This document shows, piece after piece, positions 12,484 through 24,786 of a DNA stretch of 64,000 nt (position 1 is the stretch's first letter; each line of letters begins with the position of its first letter). Made by a program: the position numbers and the translations under genes. This DNA comes from Ciborinia camelliae. Its lineage: Eukaryota > Ascomycota > Leotiomycetes > Helotiales > Sclerotiniaceae. The DNA lies in contig JANPYM010000004.1 of assembly GCA_025890175.1 (NCBI GenBank), positions 341,684-405,683 on the forward strand, in the 5' to 3' direction. The notes under the pieces were generated by a model, which was given only the letters and a program-made list of their open reading frames with translations, did not search any database and had not been told where the DNA came from.

Positions 12484-13018
12484 TTATCTGGCTTGTGGTG
12501 TGGATGCAGTCACCATCTTCCCTAGCGGTCTTTCGATATCCGAACAGACACTATCTATATATTCAATGTACTTGGTAATACCATCTCTCTCCCGAGAAGC
12601 TTCCACGAGCGCTTCTTTTACTCTTTTAAGAGATTTTTTAACATCGTCGTATTGCTTCAACTGTTGAGCCAGTTGTAGATTCGGAATAGCCTTTTCGAAG
12701 TGAGTTAACTCAACTGATTTGTTATACTCTTTACTTTTTAGTTCGCCATAAAATTCAAGCGTATGGGTCTGTTCCTTCAAGAGATCGGACTTCATATCTT
12801 TTGCCATAGCAAGCACTCGCAGGGCATATTGGTCATACGACGGTGCACCTTTCCTGCCTTTGAGGGTTTCAGCATGTTTTTCGAGATCTTGAAGACGTTC
12901 CCAATCAAACCTAATACCGTCAATTATGTTGGCTAATATCAGGTCAGCATGTTTTCATTGCCACAAATTATGATAAGGACTTACGACAAGGGATGATGTC
13001 CGGCGAAGCATTCGCCAT
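12484..13018 (-). CDS. Small coiled-coil protein, unknown function
   Basis: Two exons, 12985-13018 and 12484-12932, with a 52-base intron (GTAAGT...ATATTAG), give 160 residues in frame. The N-terminus is MANASPDIIPCPNIIDGI. The rest is almost entirely helical, with K/E/L/Q spacing typical of coiled coils ('WERLQDLEKHAETLKG', 'LQLAQQLKQYDDVKKSLKRV', 'KEALVEASRERDGITKYIEY'). No catalytic motif, signal peptide or membrane segment is visible. The family is not recognised. The real N-terminal exon is supported by a good ATG and a canonical donor/acceptor pair. Confidence 0.65.
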
Positions 13019-13329
13019 GATGGTTTGTAATAGGAAGGATATGTGAAGGTGCGGTCGAGAAAGAGACTTTTTGGGAAGTGGGACCGATGAAGATTTAAAG
13101 GGCGGTAATGGAGCCAGGAAGAACTTCTGAGGGTGTAGGTTGAGTTATTTTGATTCGGGGCAGGAAAAGGCGGGTAGGTGGACGAGGAAGTGCGATGGTA
13201 GAATGATATGGAGGTTGGTGTAATTTGATTAGATGGAGGATCAGGAGGGTGGATAGGCGATAGAGTTCGATTGCAGAGGATGTATGTTGAAGTGCGTTTG
13301 ATTTTGTGGAGGATAAGGAAGTTGGGTAG

Positions 13330-13760
13330 ATTGATGATGAGGTTTGATGGAGTGTTTGTTGATTTGATGAAGGATTAGTTAAGTTGATGAAGGGTAAGGT
13401 AGCTTGATATATAGTGAGATAGGTTGATGGATGACGAAGTAGGTTGATGAATGATAAGATAGTTTGATGGATATTGAGGTAGGTTGATGGAAAATGAGGT
13501 GGGTAAATTGATAGGGAGTTAGGTAGATGGATGATGAGATTTTATTATGGGAGGTGGAGGATGTATGATCAAGTGTTTGTTGATTTGATGGAGGATAGGT
13601 TAGGTCTATGAAGGATAAGGTAGTTTGATGGATAACGAGGTTTGATTATGGAGGATGGAGAGAGGATGGAAAATGAAATGTTTGATGATTTGATGGAGAA
13701 GATTTGAAGTGTTTGAAGTGTTTGATATGTTGGGTTTCGATGTTCGATGTTCGATGGTTT
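13330..13760. repeat. Degenerate short tandem repeat (GGTTGATGGATGATGAG-like)
   Basis: Variants of 'AGGTTGATGGATGATGAGGT' recur roughly every 20-35 bases, for example ATAGGTTGATGGATGACGAAG, TAGGTTGATGAATGATAAG and TAGGTTGATGGAAAATGAGG. The copies differ by substitutions and small indels, as in an old minisatellite. It lies just upstream of the small coiled-coil gene's start. Confidence 0.55.
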
Positions 13761-13870
13761 TTGGCTGTTGAATTTTGACCTCGAAGGGAAGTCCCACTCT
13801 ATTTAAGGACTTCCAGAGCGCGCTGAAGCCGTGACACTATCAACACGGAATTAGAAATACAGTCATACAC

Positions 13871-13984
13871 CCTCAAATGATGCCTCATAGTGCCTCCAAA
13901 GAACCCTAAACCCACCATTTAATCGACGCCAAGTGATGATTCCAGTCGTCCATCCTCAAATGATGCCTCATAGTGCCTCCAAAG
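13871..13984. repeat. 31-base perfect direct repeat, spaced 83 bases
   Basis: The segment CCTCAAATGATGCCTCATAG followed by TGCCTCCAAAG occurs at 13871-13901 and again at 13954-13984 without a mismatch. The sequence between is unrelated. No function can be assigned. Confidence 0.8.
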
Positions 13985-15516
13985 CCCCGGAAAACCGGCG
14001 AGTAATCAACGCTAGTCCCGCTATTCAAGTCACCCAGTCACAAAAGTTGATGCCAAAAATACTCAGAGGCATATGGAAACCGATGTGCCATGGACGACTA
14101 TTTTCCACCCTGTAACATATTCTTAGATCGTGACATTTACCAGTCATACTTCAGTTCCCACTCATACATCAGTACCCACCCATACATTCACTGCCCGCAC
14201 GCTTCCCCCCTCGACGCAAAACTTCCCAAAAAAAAAGGCACCGCAACACCCCCAAAACAGTACGCCCGCTCTACCCTTCCAAATATTCAAAAGAAAAGAA
14301 TATATACCATTTCATGCTACGCCAATGCATCTGGGCATCTCAGTAGACAAGAGGTGAACAACATTACGTTATGCCCGAGCAAACTACTAGATGTTTGTCT
14401 GCATGAGGAAGAGAGGGAACATGAAAAACGAAATGTACCTCGCAACGTTTTACTTGCACGAGATATATGGAATGATTTTATTGTAATGTGAAAATTTTCC
14501 CGCCGCACCCGGCAACCCCAGCAATCCCGTTTGCGCAAAAAAAGAAAAATTCCGCAAGACCATTCATCCCAAGCCCTCAAAGAATCGAAATGCCGACCGT
14601 GACATTACGTTATGTTATGTAGTAATGATACGTTATGTAATCCCAACAGATGATCCCCGCTTATTCCTTCGTCTGAAAAAGGGGGTTTGGTTTGGTTACG
14701 CGACAAAATTTTCGCGAGGCCACGCCCAGCCCAACCCACCACCACTATTGTAAGTAGCATTTCACGAGGGAACAAAGTAAGATTGCTTGGCCGAAAAAAA
14801 AAACAAAGGGGGGATTGATATTTTATCGAGTCATACTACTATGAGCTGTGCTAGGTACCAAGCAACCATCACTCGATATACCATATATATACCTATCTAT
14901 CTATAGAGTAAGTAGTGTAGTATTGTGCACCGTCGTGGAACCTTGACAAAGTGTAAATTAAGTATTCACATATTTTACCAACAACACCAGTCGAGCGGAA
15001 CAATCCGCAGCAGCACGAACCAGGAGGTATAAAAAACCAAACTCCTCTTAATTCATGATATATATATCTCCAACCCGCTAGCAATATCCATAATATTATC
15101 CGACGAATCGAAACCCCGAGAGCCGAATGATAGGAGTAGAATACAAGGAAATACAAGTATGAACCCGATCATCAGTCATAATCTTCATAGCTCTATTAAG
15201 CTTTTTGTTCGTTTTCATTTCCACATCTCATCGTATGGCATCCCATCCATTCACCTAAATAAACCCATCCCGCCCAACCAAGGATATTCTTTTGCCCAAA
15301 TATACGCCTAGCGTGGTGTCGCCCAAAAATTCCAAAAAGAGAAGAGCATTATGCAAATAGTGTAGTAAAAAAAACCCCCCATTCATCATCTCATAATACA
15401 ACCCAAGATCCACCTTACCCATGTCGTCATATTTCTTGCGTTTTCTATCCGATAATGTACTATCCCAAAGAATGTACAATGCATGCCCTCATGCCCGATT
15501 CGTTCCTGACATATGC

Positions 15517-18500
15517 TCATAATTCATTTACTACGTCTCGAATACTCCATCTCCAAGAGTTCCCTTCAGTGTCGCGTGCAGCACCGATCCATTTCTCACA
15601 TTTTCTTTTCCAGCGCTCCTCCTCTTCTCTCTGTCGTTTGACAAATTCTGGGCCAACGTCAAACTCTTCACCGACAAGCCAGTCGCTGAGCCCACTGGCA
15701 CCTTCACCCTTCAAGCCAGAAGCTTCATCGAATTCCTTAGAGGGACCATCTTCGAGATCGGGGACATCCTTGAAAACATCCTCTTCATCATCAAGTGCAT
15801 CAAAACCATCCATAGTATCGCCAGAATCGCTCTTTGTTCTTTTGATATCACCGGGCATCTTGAGCCAGCACATACGCTGTGGATCAAAGACCATCCCACC
15901 AACAACTTGAACATTCTGGGCAGAATTTATATTGGTAATAAGAGCAGGACGAGGCGTGGAGGACTCCTTCTCTCGATATATCTGTGGTGCTGATGCTCGT
16001 GGTGTCTGAACAGGTATTGAAGCCGTCGATGTTGCGGAAGCGGGTATATCAAAGGCCGATACCTCGATTTCATTACCTTCCCATCGGTAATTAACAGGGT
16101 CATATTGCATCCCTTTCACAGCTACACGAAAAAGTTAGTGGCAGTTAAAAAATAAGAATAGGGGAAAGTACACACATTTAGGATTATTGATATTCCCCAA
16201 TGGTTTAATTAGTTGAGGTTTTTGAGGCATCTTATTCTTTTTCGATTTAACTGAAGCTTGGGCATGAACGGGACTAAGTCCAGTCGTTGCTGCAACCTTG
16301 GCCCTCCATTGGTTTGTAAGCGCAGCAAGAGGAGCTCCAGATACAGAGACCGAGCGATGAGATGATGTTGCTTCCCGTGCCATGCGACTGGCGGCAGTAT
16401 CGCGAGCAAAACGCGGCAGCTCACTCCTATTCTTGGCTGATATTAATGGTGTCAAAGGTATGGGCGATGAGGTTCGTGTGGGCATAATGTGTTGGTGAGT
16501 TTTGTTGCGAAGTGTAAGTTGTTTCGGCGGGCCACGCCCAATTGGCTCCTTAACAAACCTTTGTTCTGCATCTCGCGATGTGGGTAGATCATCAAAGGCG
16601 TCAAGCTCACATCCGTCACCAAAATGTCTTCGTCGAATAGGTTTTGTAATTTGTCGCTTCAAAGTAGCTTCACGAGCAAGCATATCAGCACCTCTAAGAC
16701 TTCTACGCGGACTTGGCGATCGCATTGTTTGCCTTGAAAAGGTTCTTGATGAAGGACGAAAATCAGTGCTGTTGGTTGAGGATTCAGAGTCGGTACGGCG
16801 AAAATGCCGGGATGTTTTCGCGGTGACGTGATGCGATTGAGAAACTGGACCACCGGCAGGTAGAAATGGAACAGAATTCTTCCTGACAAAAGACATGCTG
16901 GACTCAGCCCCGGATCGATCTCTTTCAACAGGATCCCTAGACCGAGACATTGAAAGTGGCCTACTGCCACTCTCCGTCTGAGACGGTGGTCTCTCATATC
17001 GTGTAGGCATTGGCTTAGCTGGCGAGGGCTGATAGGTTTTCATGGTTGGCATTGATCGCTTGAGCTTCAAGAGCTGCGAACTGGTCGTTGTAGGTTCATT
17101 GCGTAAAGTCGAGGCGGATGTTTTTGGGCCTAGTTCACGACGCCTTGGCGTTGATGGAGGCAATGGATTATTGGAAGATGGAGTGTTAGATGCGCCAATA
17201 CTATTAATTGAAGAGTGAGTTGAATGTCCCATCCTAGATTGCGACCTACGATTTCGACTTGGTATTGGGCCGCCACTCTCCGAGACAGGTTCAAGGGACG
17301 ATGGAATACGTTCATGTCCAAGTGGTCGAGGGAGTCGTGAGGTAGAAGGCGGCGCAGGTTTGTTTGTGAAAGTTAATGAAACAGATGGCTTCGGTCGAGT
17401 TGGGCTTTGTTGCTTGGTGCTTTTAATCTTGACATTACGATTTAATGTGAGCTTCTTCGAATCAAACACGTCGCCATCGCCAATCTCAAGCCCAGTCAAG
17501 AAATCATCTTTTCCACCGAAACTTTTTCTTGGTTGCTTTACCTCCACTTGACGTTCGGGCCAATCGGTCTGCTGGCGCTTCTTGAGAATATCATCGAAAT
17601 TTAGGGGACCGCTAGGTAGCACTAAACCATCAAGACCTTCATCTTCGCTCTCGGCAGTCATGGAAATGGAACTGGCAATACTGGGGCTCATAGCAAATGA
17701 ATCTGAATTTCTGTTGGATCGGCCATCTCTTCTTGTTCCGCCAAATCGAGTACCTAAACTACCTTCACCCCAATCGTCAAAATCGTCCTGAATACTCTGG
17801 GGGGTTTTCGGGATATCTTTACGAGTAGTGAGCTTCAAAGCTCCATCCGAAGGGAGTTGCAGGTCTTGTTCGAAATCTTCTTCGGTCTCTGTGGGGTTCT
17901 CTGGCGTGGGTGACGCGATGGATGATAGGATGGATAGAGGATTCCGTTTCTTTGCAACTTTTATGGTAGCTTCACCATCTCCAAAGAAATCATCATCCTC
18001 ATCGTCTCGAAAACGATCAAGCATGCTGGTCGGCGTGGTCTTTGTTTTTAATTCAGGTCTAGGGCTAACATGGAATACTGGAGCTGCCATCAATGTTTTC
18101 TGTGGACTTAGGGAGCCCGGGCCGCTCACTTGACGGAGTGTCTCTGGGAATTTGGATCCATCTTGCCTTTTGATTTTCAGGGCTTCTCCAGCGGGGACTT
18201 CGAGATCCCCATCATCCCAATCGTCGGAAATTACTTTTCTAACTTTTCTTCCACCAAGCCTTTTAATTGTTCCTCCCAGTAAAGCCGACGAAGGTATATT
18301 TTCCGGCAAGGGTATGCCAGCTCTTTTAGCTGTAGCTATCGCATCATTCGTGGCTCGTTCATCATCTTCTGGTATATGTACTTGCTTTTCTTCATTGAAG
18401 TCCGATCTTATAGATAAACGTGAAGAAGCAGACTCTCTGCGTGTCGAAGCCATGGTTGTAGTCGTTGCTGCTGAAGTACTTCGAAATGTAAAATCATCGC

Positions 18501-18582
18501 CCCCAATATCAAGATCATCATCATCCCAATTCTCCACATCTTCCTCCACCGGTTTCCGCGGTTTCAATACCAATTGATCCAT
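15517..18582 (-). CDS. byr4: Byr4/Bfa1-type cytokinesis regulator
   Basis: Two exons, 16176-18582 and 15517-16121, with a 54-base intron (GTGTGT...TGTAG), encode 1003 residues. Byr4/Bfa1 is the scaffold half of the two-part GAP (with Cdc16/Bub2) that keeps the septation initiation network GTPase Spg1/Tem1 inactive at spindle pole bodies. The signature is the set of acidic W/F-D repeats followed by 'LPxGxLKL'-like cores: 'VENWDDDDLDIG', 'ISDDWDDGDLEVPAGEALKI', 'DFEQDLQLPSDGALKL', 'DEGLDGLVLPSGPLNF' and 'KDDFLTGLEIGDGD'. The middle is Ser/Arg/Pro-rich and probably disordered, with many possible phosphosites. The conserved C-terminal block contains 'KGMQYDPVNYRWEGN', 'MVFDPQRMCW' and 'FVKRQREEEERWKRKCEKWI'. 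It is divergent from the XRCC4-like gene. Confidence 0.88.
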
Positions 18583-20153
18583 TTTGGATCACAGGTTGTG
18601 TGTCGCAGATAACTGGAGGCTAGAATAATATTGCGCGTGTGTGCTCTTTCTCAAAATACGAGCGAAAGGATGGGGGATCGAAATAAGCTCAATCGCGAGA
18701 ACGTCAATATCGTAAATTCATGTCGTAGAAAGGTCGTAAATTGGAAATTTTATTGTTGTCGCTATCGTCAAAAGGTATCTGGAACAGTAATTTGTTTTGT
18801 TTCGTGTTTATTGAATAGCGAATGTAATGAGTAAATCAATCAAATCAGTGGTTTCGCGGTCGCGACGAGTAATTTCGTGGTTTCGAACTTGTGGTGCTCA
18901 GCGCGCTCGGTGCTCGTTCTTGTTCTTGTTCTCGTCCTGGTTATTTCAGTTTGCTGATTTCAATTGAATTGAATGGTTATTGTATTGTATTGTACTGTAT
19001 TGAATTGTATTGAATTGTATGGTATGGTATGGTATGGTATGGTATAGGTATCTTTTCCACCTTCGCCGGTATCCAAACCTCCAGCGCCCTTTTAGGGCAG
19101 GTTCCAAGAGTTGTTGTGAGAAATTGGAAATGAATCTCTTGATACGGTTCTCCTGGCGTGGCGGGTAGGTGGTGGGTGGGTGGTGGGTGGTGAGTGGATA
19201 TTCAAGATTGAAGTGGGTTGAAAATTTAGATCTCCGCTGTGTTCAGTGTTCACTGGGGAATGAGTGGATGACCCAGGTGAGTTGTGATATATTGAAGCTT
19301 TCTCTGTGGCTGGCTAGTTCCGGGAAAAAGCTTCATAAAAGTTTGACCAGCCACGAGGATTTGATGGATTTGAGGTGAATGAGACAGATTGATTGGATGG
19401 ATTAAGTATATTATATTAAATGAAGGGAAAATGAAGGGAAAATGAGAAAATTAAAAAATTAAACGCGTCGCGTATATGAATAAGGTAATATGGTTTCTTT
19501 TCTTTGACAGGCTGTTGCTTGCTATTATTGCTCTTATTCTTGCTCTTATTCTTTTCTTTTGTTGGATCTTATCTTGTCTTGTCTTGTCTTGTCTTGGTGT
19601 TTGGTCTTCCAGGTTGGTTGGTTGTCATATCATACCATATCATAGGTATCAATCATATCATCTTATTATAATCATCGAGCTGACTATCCTATACCATGTA
19701 AATACCTACCTATCTAGGTATATTATACACTAGGTAGGTAATATCAACAAAAACCTCTTTTATTAATTTGTTACTGAATCAAGTGAAGTCTGACCCATCA
19801 CCATTACCATCACCGTACCTATCTATCAGGCAACTAATATGAAAAGAGAAACAGCTTCTCGTTGCCTGATCAGATCTACAAAGTAAATAGATTGATTATC
19901 CCATCATTCATCATCCATCATAACATTTATTAATCTATTGTTATAATCTCATCCTTTTACCTTCCTTTACACTTTCCAATGCTTGCAATTTTGGAATCAC
20001 AAATTCACAATACCGGTCATTTGATGAGATAACAACTCTTCTCATATTCTCCGTCCTCTTATTAATTATCCTTTGAATTTATTGTTTCGTCACCCAATCA
20101 CCAACCAACATCATTCAACACCAAACCGCATTTGATCAGCATCGAGGGATACC
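18583..20153. promoter_or_regulatory. Divergent intergenic region byr4 / XRCC4-like
   Basis: This 1.57-kb spacer lies between two genes read outward, so it should hold both promoters. It contains a pentamer-like TATTG/GGTAT run (about 18966-19047), G-rich GGTGGGTGG blocks (about 19165-19200) and CTTGT repeats (about 19570-19600). No discrete operator can be named. Confidence 0.35.
18966..19047. repeat. TATTG / GGTAT pentamer microsatellite
   Basis: An imperfect TGTAT/TGAAT pentamer run passes into five copies of GGTAT. It is a simple-sequence repeat in the byr4 upstream region. Confidence 0.75.
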
Positions 20154-21461
20154 ATGGCGGCGAAGCAACTTCCAGCAGTTCTACGTATCACATCGAGCGC
20201 TACGAATAAAGATGAAGTTTTTCTTGTCCATGTCGAATCTGTTGCGTCGCGGCCTTTGGATGTGAAGTTAATTGGGACGGATGGTGAACTCGTATTTGCG
20301 GTCTCATGTAAGCTCCAACCTTGATTGTCCCGTTCTGGAAGTCCCTCCCTGTTTCTCAACCCCGATTTCCAAATTCATGCATTAATATTGTGGGACCTTG
20401 ATTTAACTTCATTTATTTTTTCTAGTGAAGCACAGCAAGATATCTTCACTCAGATCAAAAAACTCTCCATGTACCGATGAAGAATGGATTCTCATATTAT
20501 CCTCCGTTCTGCTCCATGATCCTCCGAAGGATGGGGAAGAGAATGTGACGAGAGGAGTTGAGATTCATGCCAAAGTGGAGAAGAAAGTCATGACCCTTGT
20601 GATCCAAAAGGTTATTGAAGGGATCAAAGTATGTTCCTCCTTCCTGGTCATTATGTTGGCATCTCTATGATATCAGATGTTGATATATATTAGCAACGTC
20701 TGGGCGCAATCAAACTCGATGAAACCGAAGAAGAAGAAATTGGCCTCTTCGAATGGTGCGCCCTGGCAACAAAATCGGCGGATTCGTCAAAGGATGAGCT
20801 GGAAGCACTACGAATCAAGTACAAGGAACAACGGGAAACATTGGATAAACTCAATGCGAAATTCAATGAATTGAATAAATTAAGAGTCGACAACGAGAAC
20901 GAATTTTTGGAAAAGTTCGGACTCTTACTAAATGAGAAGAAGCTCAAAATAAAGGACCAACAAAGATTATTGGCAGGCGCCAAAGTTGATCCTGAAAAGG
21001 TCGAGGCATTACAAGCTTCAAGATCCGGAAAGCCCAGAGCTGCTGGCACATCCAGAAGCGGAAAGAGGAAAGCTGGTAAAGAAGTGCAGACCGAAAGCTC
21101 GGATGATTCTGATGATGCGTTCGAGAAAATGGATGTCGACAAAAACCAAGATGAAGATGATGATACCGTCGACGAATCAGATCAACCAGAAATACAAACT
21201 CCCGATCCGTCAGATGATGAGACTGCTTCCGAAGATGAGGCAGATGCGCCGCCGCCAATGTCTCGGCTCCCCACGAGGAAAAATGTTGTTCATGAAGACT
21301 CTGATGAGGAAACGCAACCAGCACCGAAACCAACAGAAACAGCAAAAATCGCAGAGTTACCACCCAAAAGGGTATTACCATTCGCGAAGAAGCCAGCTCC
21401 CGTACCTGCGTTCAAGCCTGCAGATGATGGATCTGAGACCGAATCGGACGACGAATTATAA
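20154..21461 (+). CDS. XRCC4/Lif1-like DNA end-joining factor
   Basis: Three exons, 20154-20307, 20426-20628 and 20694-21461, give 374 residues; all junctions are GT-AG and in frame. XRCC4-family proteins bind DNA ligase IV and act in non-homologous end joining. The N-terminal 120 residues fit an XRCC4-type beta-sandwich head ('LPAVLRITSSATNKDEVFLV', 'DEEWILILSSVLL', 'VEIHAKVEKKVMTLVIQ'). A long amphipathic helix follows ('SKDELEALRIKYKEQRETLD', 'LNEKKLKIKDQQRLLAGAKV') and would make the dimer stalk. The C-terminus is acidic, Ser-rich and disordered, ending 'SETESDDEL'. The assignment is by architecture and motif feel; XLF-like proteins share the fold but usually lack such a long stalk plus acidic tail. 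Confidence 0.78.
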
Positions 21462-23321
21462 CGTAATATTCTATTTCGATACCAATGCTCTCTCAGTTAA
21501 CTACGAATCAAATCAAAGGAATGTCCCAAAATGTCTCATCAGTAGGTAGTCAAGTGATATGGTTGTGTGATTGGTACCGTACCTGAGAGCTCATATGCAT
21601 ATCATTACCACAAATTTGGCATGCCTTCTGAATCCCATTTATACATTTCGGTTATCCAAAGCTCACGCTCCATTGTGACTCGTGCGTATCCCTGATAACC
21701 ACAATTTCAAACGGGATTTATATCACGGTGGGGTTGCAATTGTGCATGTCGATGCGCACAGGTGGGGTCGTGAATATGTATGTATGCACCATGAGAGTGT
21801 GGATATCACACCGACATTTTCAAATTCCAATATGATATGCTGATAAAGAGGGGCGTTGCTGTGGTAGTGATTGTTTATGGTGGGTGATCTTGAGAGCCTA
21901 GACTTTAGTTGAACTCTTGTTTTGTGGGAGAGGAGAGGAGAGAAGAGAGGTGATAGGCTATATGGTAAGCTACTCTAATATGATAAGTGCGGAGATGTAC
22001 TGGTAGTGTCTATTTGTCTATTTTTGTTTCTATGGTAATGCCATGGATTATCGAGATTCCACAACTGTCTAGTGACAGGGAGGATCAGAAAATCTCGAGG
22101 ATATTGGCAACCACTCTGGAGAAAAGTATCTTGAACTTAAACTTCAGCACTTTACCGCCAACTCGAACATCCCATCTGCAATGTCTGGCTTGTCCATGAC
22201 ATGTTGCCATTCTCACAAATTCCTCTTTCATTCTTTACATCTGGTTTTGTATCGATATCTTCCTATTCAATCGGTTTCAAACCGGCGACTAATAACAATG
22301 CGATGATGCAGCAGAGTTCTCAACATGCAGATTCTTGTCGAGAAGCTTGCAGCTTATCACGAAGTCTTCATGATCATACTTGATGAAGTTCTCATGTTGC
22401 TCTCGGGTTGAGATGGAGGCGATATTAGCAATGAATAGGTATAGGTATAAATGAGAACTCGAAGTATGTTTTGTCATTTGGAATGGGTTGGAAGAGATGA
22501 TACCAATGTTGACTCTATCTACATCAATGACACTTCGATGTTGGGGCTCACTAATGGAGAGAAAGGTTCTCTTGAGGTCAAACAACGTTCTTTAGCCAAC
22601 TTCACTTGTAGGTTTGTTATCCTCTAAGAATCAACGTACCGAAAACTTTAGCAGGCATCCTGTTTATCAAGTAAACTCGAATCTATCAATCAATCTACAT
22701 ATCGTTCTACAATAGTACTTGATCGTCTATCTATCTGCCTCATCCTCATCCTAAATCAAATCAACATATCCGCATCTCCAATTCCACATTTCTCTCCCTC
22801 CTGCTTTCTCACAACCAAACCATCAACCCATTCATCCCCTTGCCAGTCATCATCATTTTCATCCCCTAAAATATCCTATATACCCTACATCAACCCAAAC
22901 CAACCTAACATCATCCCCAATCCCCAACCCCCAACTCAAAAATCAATGACAAGACCAGCTTAGCTTAGCTCAGCTGCACCAAGCCTCGTGTATGTATTCG
23001 ACCTCCAACTCATCAAAATCCCAATTCATATCCAACTATAATGCATACATGCAATTCCTTAATCTTGCCTCCCCCCCCGCCGCCAAACAAAAAAAGGAAT
23101 TAAATAAAATCCTCGTCGCATCTCAAAGCCTAACCTAACAATAACCCCCCCCCCCAAAAAAACGAAAAGAAAGAAAGTGTTACGCCTTAGGTACCTAGCC
23201 ACATCAAAATTCCAAATCTCAAAAAACAAAACCGCAGCTAACATGCGAGGAACGGTTTGAGAATACTGGTAGTAGAATATTTGAATATTGGATAAGATCT
23301 CGGGTATAGTGTGAGTATGTT
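21462..23321. other. Intergenic, no supported gene
   Basis: No exon series recognised. Homopolymer C/A stretches occur near 23070-23160 (runs of about 8 and 11 C), just before the purine heptamer array. Confidence 0.45.
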
Positions 23322-23635
23322 AGAGAAGAGGGAAGAGGGAAGAGGGAAGAGGGAAGAGGGAAGAGGGAAGAGGGAAGAGGGAAGAGGGAAGAGGGAAGAG
23401 GGAAGAGGGAAGAGGGAAGAGGGAAGAGGGAAGAGGGAAGAGGGAAGAGGGAAGAGGGAAGAGGGAAGAGGGAAGAGGGAAGAGGGAAGAGGGAAGAGGG
23501 AAGAGGGAAGAGGGAAGAGGGAAGAGGGAAGAGGGAAGAGGGAAGAGGGAAGAGGGAAGAGGGAAGAGGGAAGAGGGAAGAGGGAAGAGGGAAGAGGGAA
23601 GAGGGAAGAGGGAAGAGGGAAGAGGGAAGAGGGAA
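23322..23635. repeat. Perfect GGGAAGA heptamer array, about 44 copies
   Basis: From about 23322 to 23635 the plus strand is an uninterrupted head-to-tail run of the 7-base unit GGGAAGA, purine only. The open frames across it (EEGRGKR on one strand, LPSSLFP on the other) are arithmetic products of the repeat and are not genes. Homopurine tracts of this length can form triplex (H-DNA) structures. Confidence 0.97.
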
Positions 23636-24288
23636 TATTTTGGGTATTGTTTTATTACTATTGTGTTGGGTGATGTTGAATAGAGGATTGGAAATGATGG
23701 GATGGGGGAGGATGATGATAGGGCGATCAGGGGATAGGGAGCGAAGATTTGAGGGGTTTTGTTGTGGGAAGATTGGTGGGTGGTGTGCATATATGGATGA
23801 TGTGAAAAAAGGGATACTTTATCTTTCTTGACTATATATATATAGATATTATATTGGGTTTAGAAAAGAGGGGGGGCAGGGTCAGATGTGCTAATGGGTC
23901 TCTTGACTGGTGGTTGTAATGTAGAGATTGGATATATTGGGTAGGAGAACTGTGGATGTGAAAAAGGCAGTTGGATACATCAGGCGCACTCATTTGATTA
24001 GGGGACAGGAGAAACTCTTGACATTGGGAAGTATGAGAAGGGGTTTGAACACTTCTCTGTGTGATGCTTGATTCTGGGGAGGATGGAAAAGTGGACAAAC
24101 AGTTGTCTGCGTGTTATGAGAGGAGTGGCCAAAAAGCATGGGTTTTTTTGTATGCTGAAGCTGGGTTTCTGGTAATACTGATATGCTATCATATTGACAA
24201 CAGAACCAGTCTTCCAAACCTGCACAACTAACCGCTAGGCGTCCATCTATATTTACCCAGAACTTTTACACCCACACAGTCTGGTGAT
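23636..24288. other. Intergenic
   Basis: AT-leaning spacer between the purine array and the decayed RNase H extension. I see no gene in it. Confidence 0.45.
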
Positions 24289-24786
24289 CTAATAGACATC
24301 CTCCACACTCATGATTGCCACTTTGTCTACCCAATGCACGGACACTTTCATACCCTCCATGATATTAAACAATGATTCAACCACCTCCTCACTTAAATAG
24401 GGGTATTCCTCTCTGTAGCATCTCAAAATTTTCATTTCTTCCATGTCGAAATTTATTGGAAGACCATCACCACTGGCAAAACGTCAACAGTCTGCTTGTA
24501 TAGGCTGCCATAGTCCTGGCGGATTATCGCTATGTCCACGGTCGGCATTCCGAATAACGAGATATTGGGCCAAGTGAAGAACATTCCATGCAATGTAAAG
24601 AGCTGCGTCGTGACAACCCAACCCTAACAGAGATTGAAAAGTCTCTACATTGTCCTCTCCGTTCAACCAAAGGTCGAACAAGATGAATCAAGCATGTGCA
24701 ACTCCCATTTCTCACAGAAATAAGCCCAAATCGCTCTAGTGCCGAGCTATCTGTATTATATGGCACGAGGAAATATATATGACTTT
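24289..24786 (-). pseudogene. Decayed C-terminal extension of RNase H-fold paralogue
   Basis: Directly after the stop of the RNase H frame, the same strand still shows blocks related to the C-terminal extension of the 10.0-kb protein. 'LFDLWLNGEDNVETFQSLLG' and 'ALYIAWNVLHLAQYL' align with that protein's 'MYMLMAGKDRGENFTTLFG' and 'HYIMYRKLCRTVLYLLL'. This frame is cut by two TGA codons upstream (about 24690-24730) and another at about 24482-24484, after which 'RFASGDGLPINFDMEEM' to 'MSVEDVY' continues in frame to a TAG at 24289. TGA for an expected CGA or TGG fits C-to-T type damage, but that is inference. Confidence 0.6.

Larger units (their letters stand above)
13019..15516. other. Intergenic, repeat-bearing
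   Basis: No convincing gene. It contains a quasi-repetitive GATGGA/GGTTGATG tract (13.33-13.76 kb), a 31-base perfect direct repeat (13871 and 13954) and ACGTTATG-type short words near 14600-14640. Frames at 14090-14491 are Pro/His/Thr low-complexity and not supported as coding. Confidence 0.45.

Noticed and set aside
14090..14491. 133-codon plus-strand frame
   Set aside because: His/Pro/Ser/Thr low-complexity with no splice partners or domain. Base composition matches the surrounding intergenic DNA.
16502..18577. Several plus-strand frames over 60 codons inside the byr4 locus
   Set aside because: Antisense shadows of a Ser/Arg-rich coding sequence. The minus-strand frame has family motifs and a splice-consistent second exon.
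23311..23790. Long open frames on both strands across the heptamer array
   Set aside because: A 7-base repeat without stops is open in every frame. The proteins are pure repeat translations with no gene signals.
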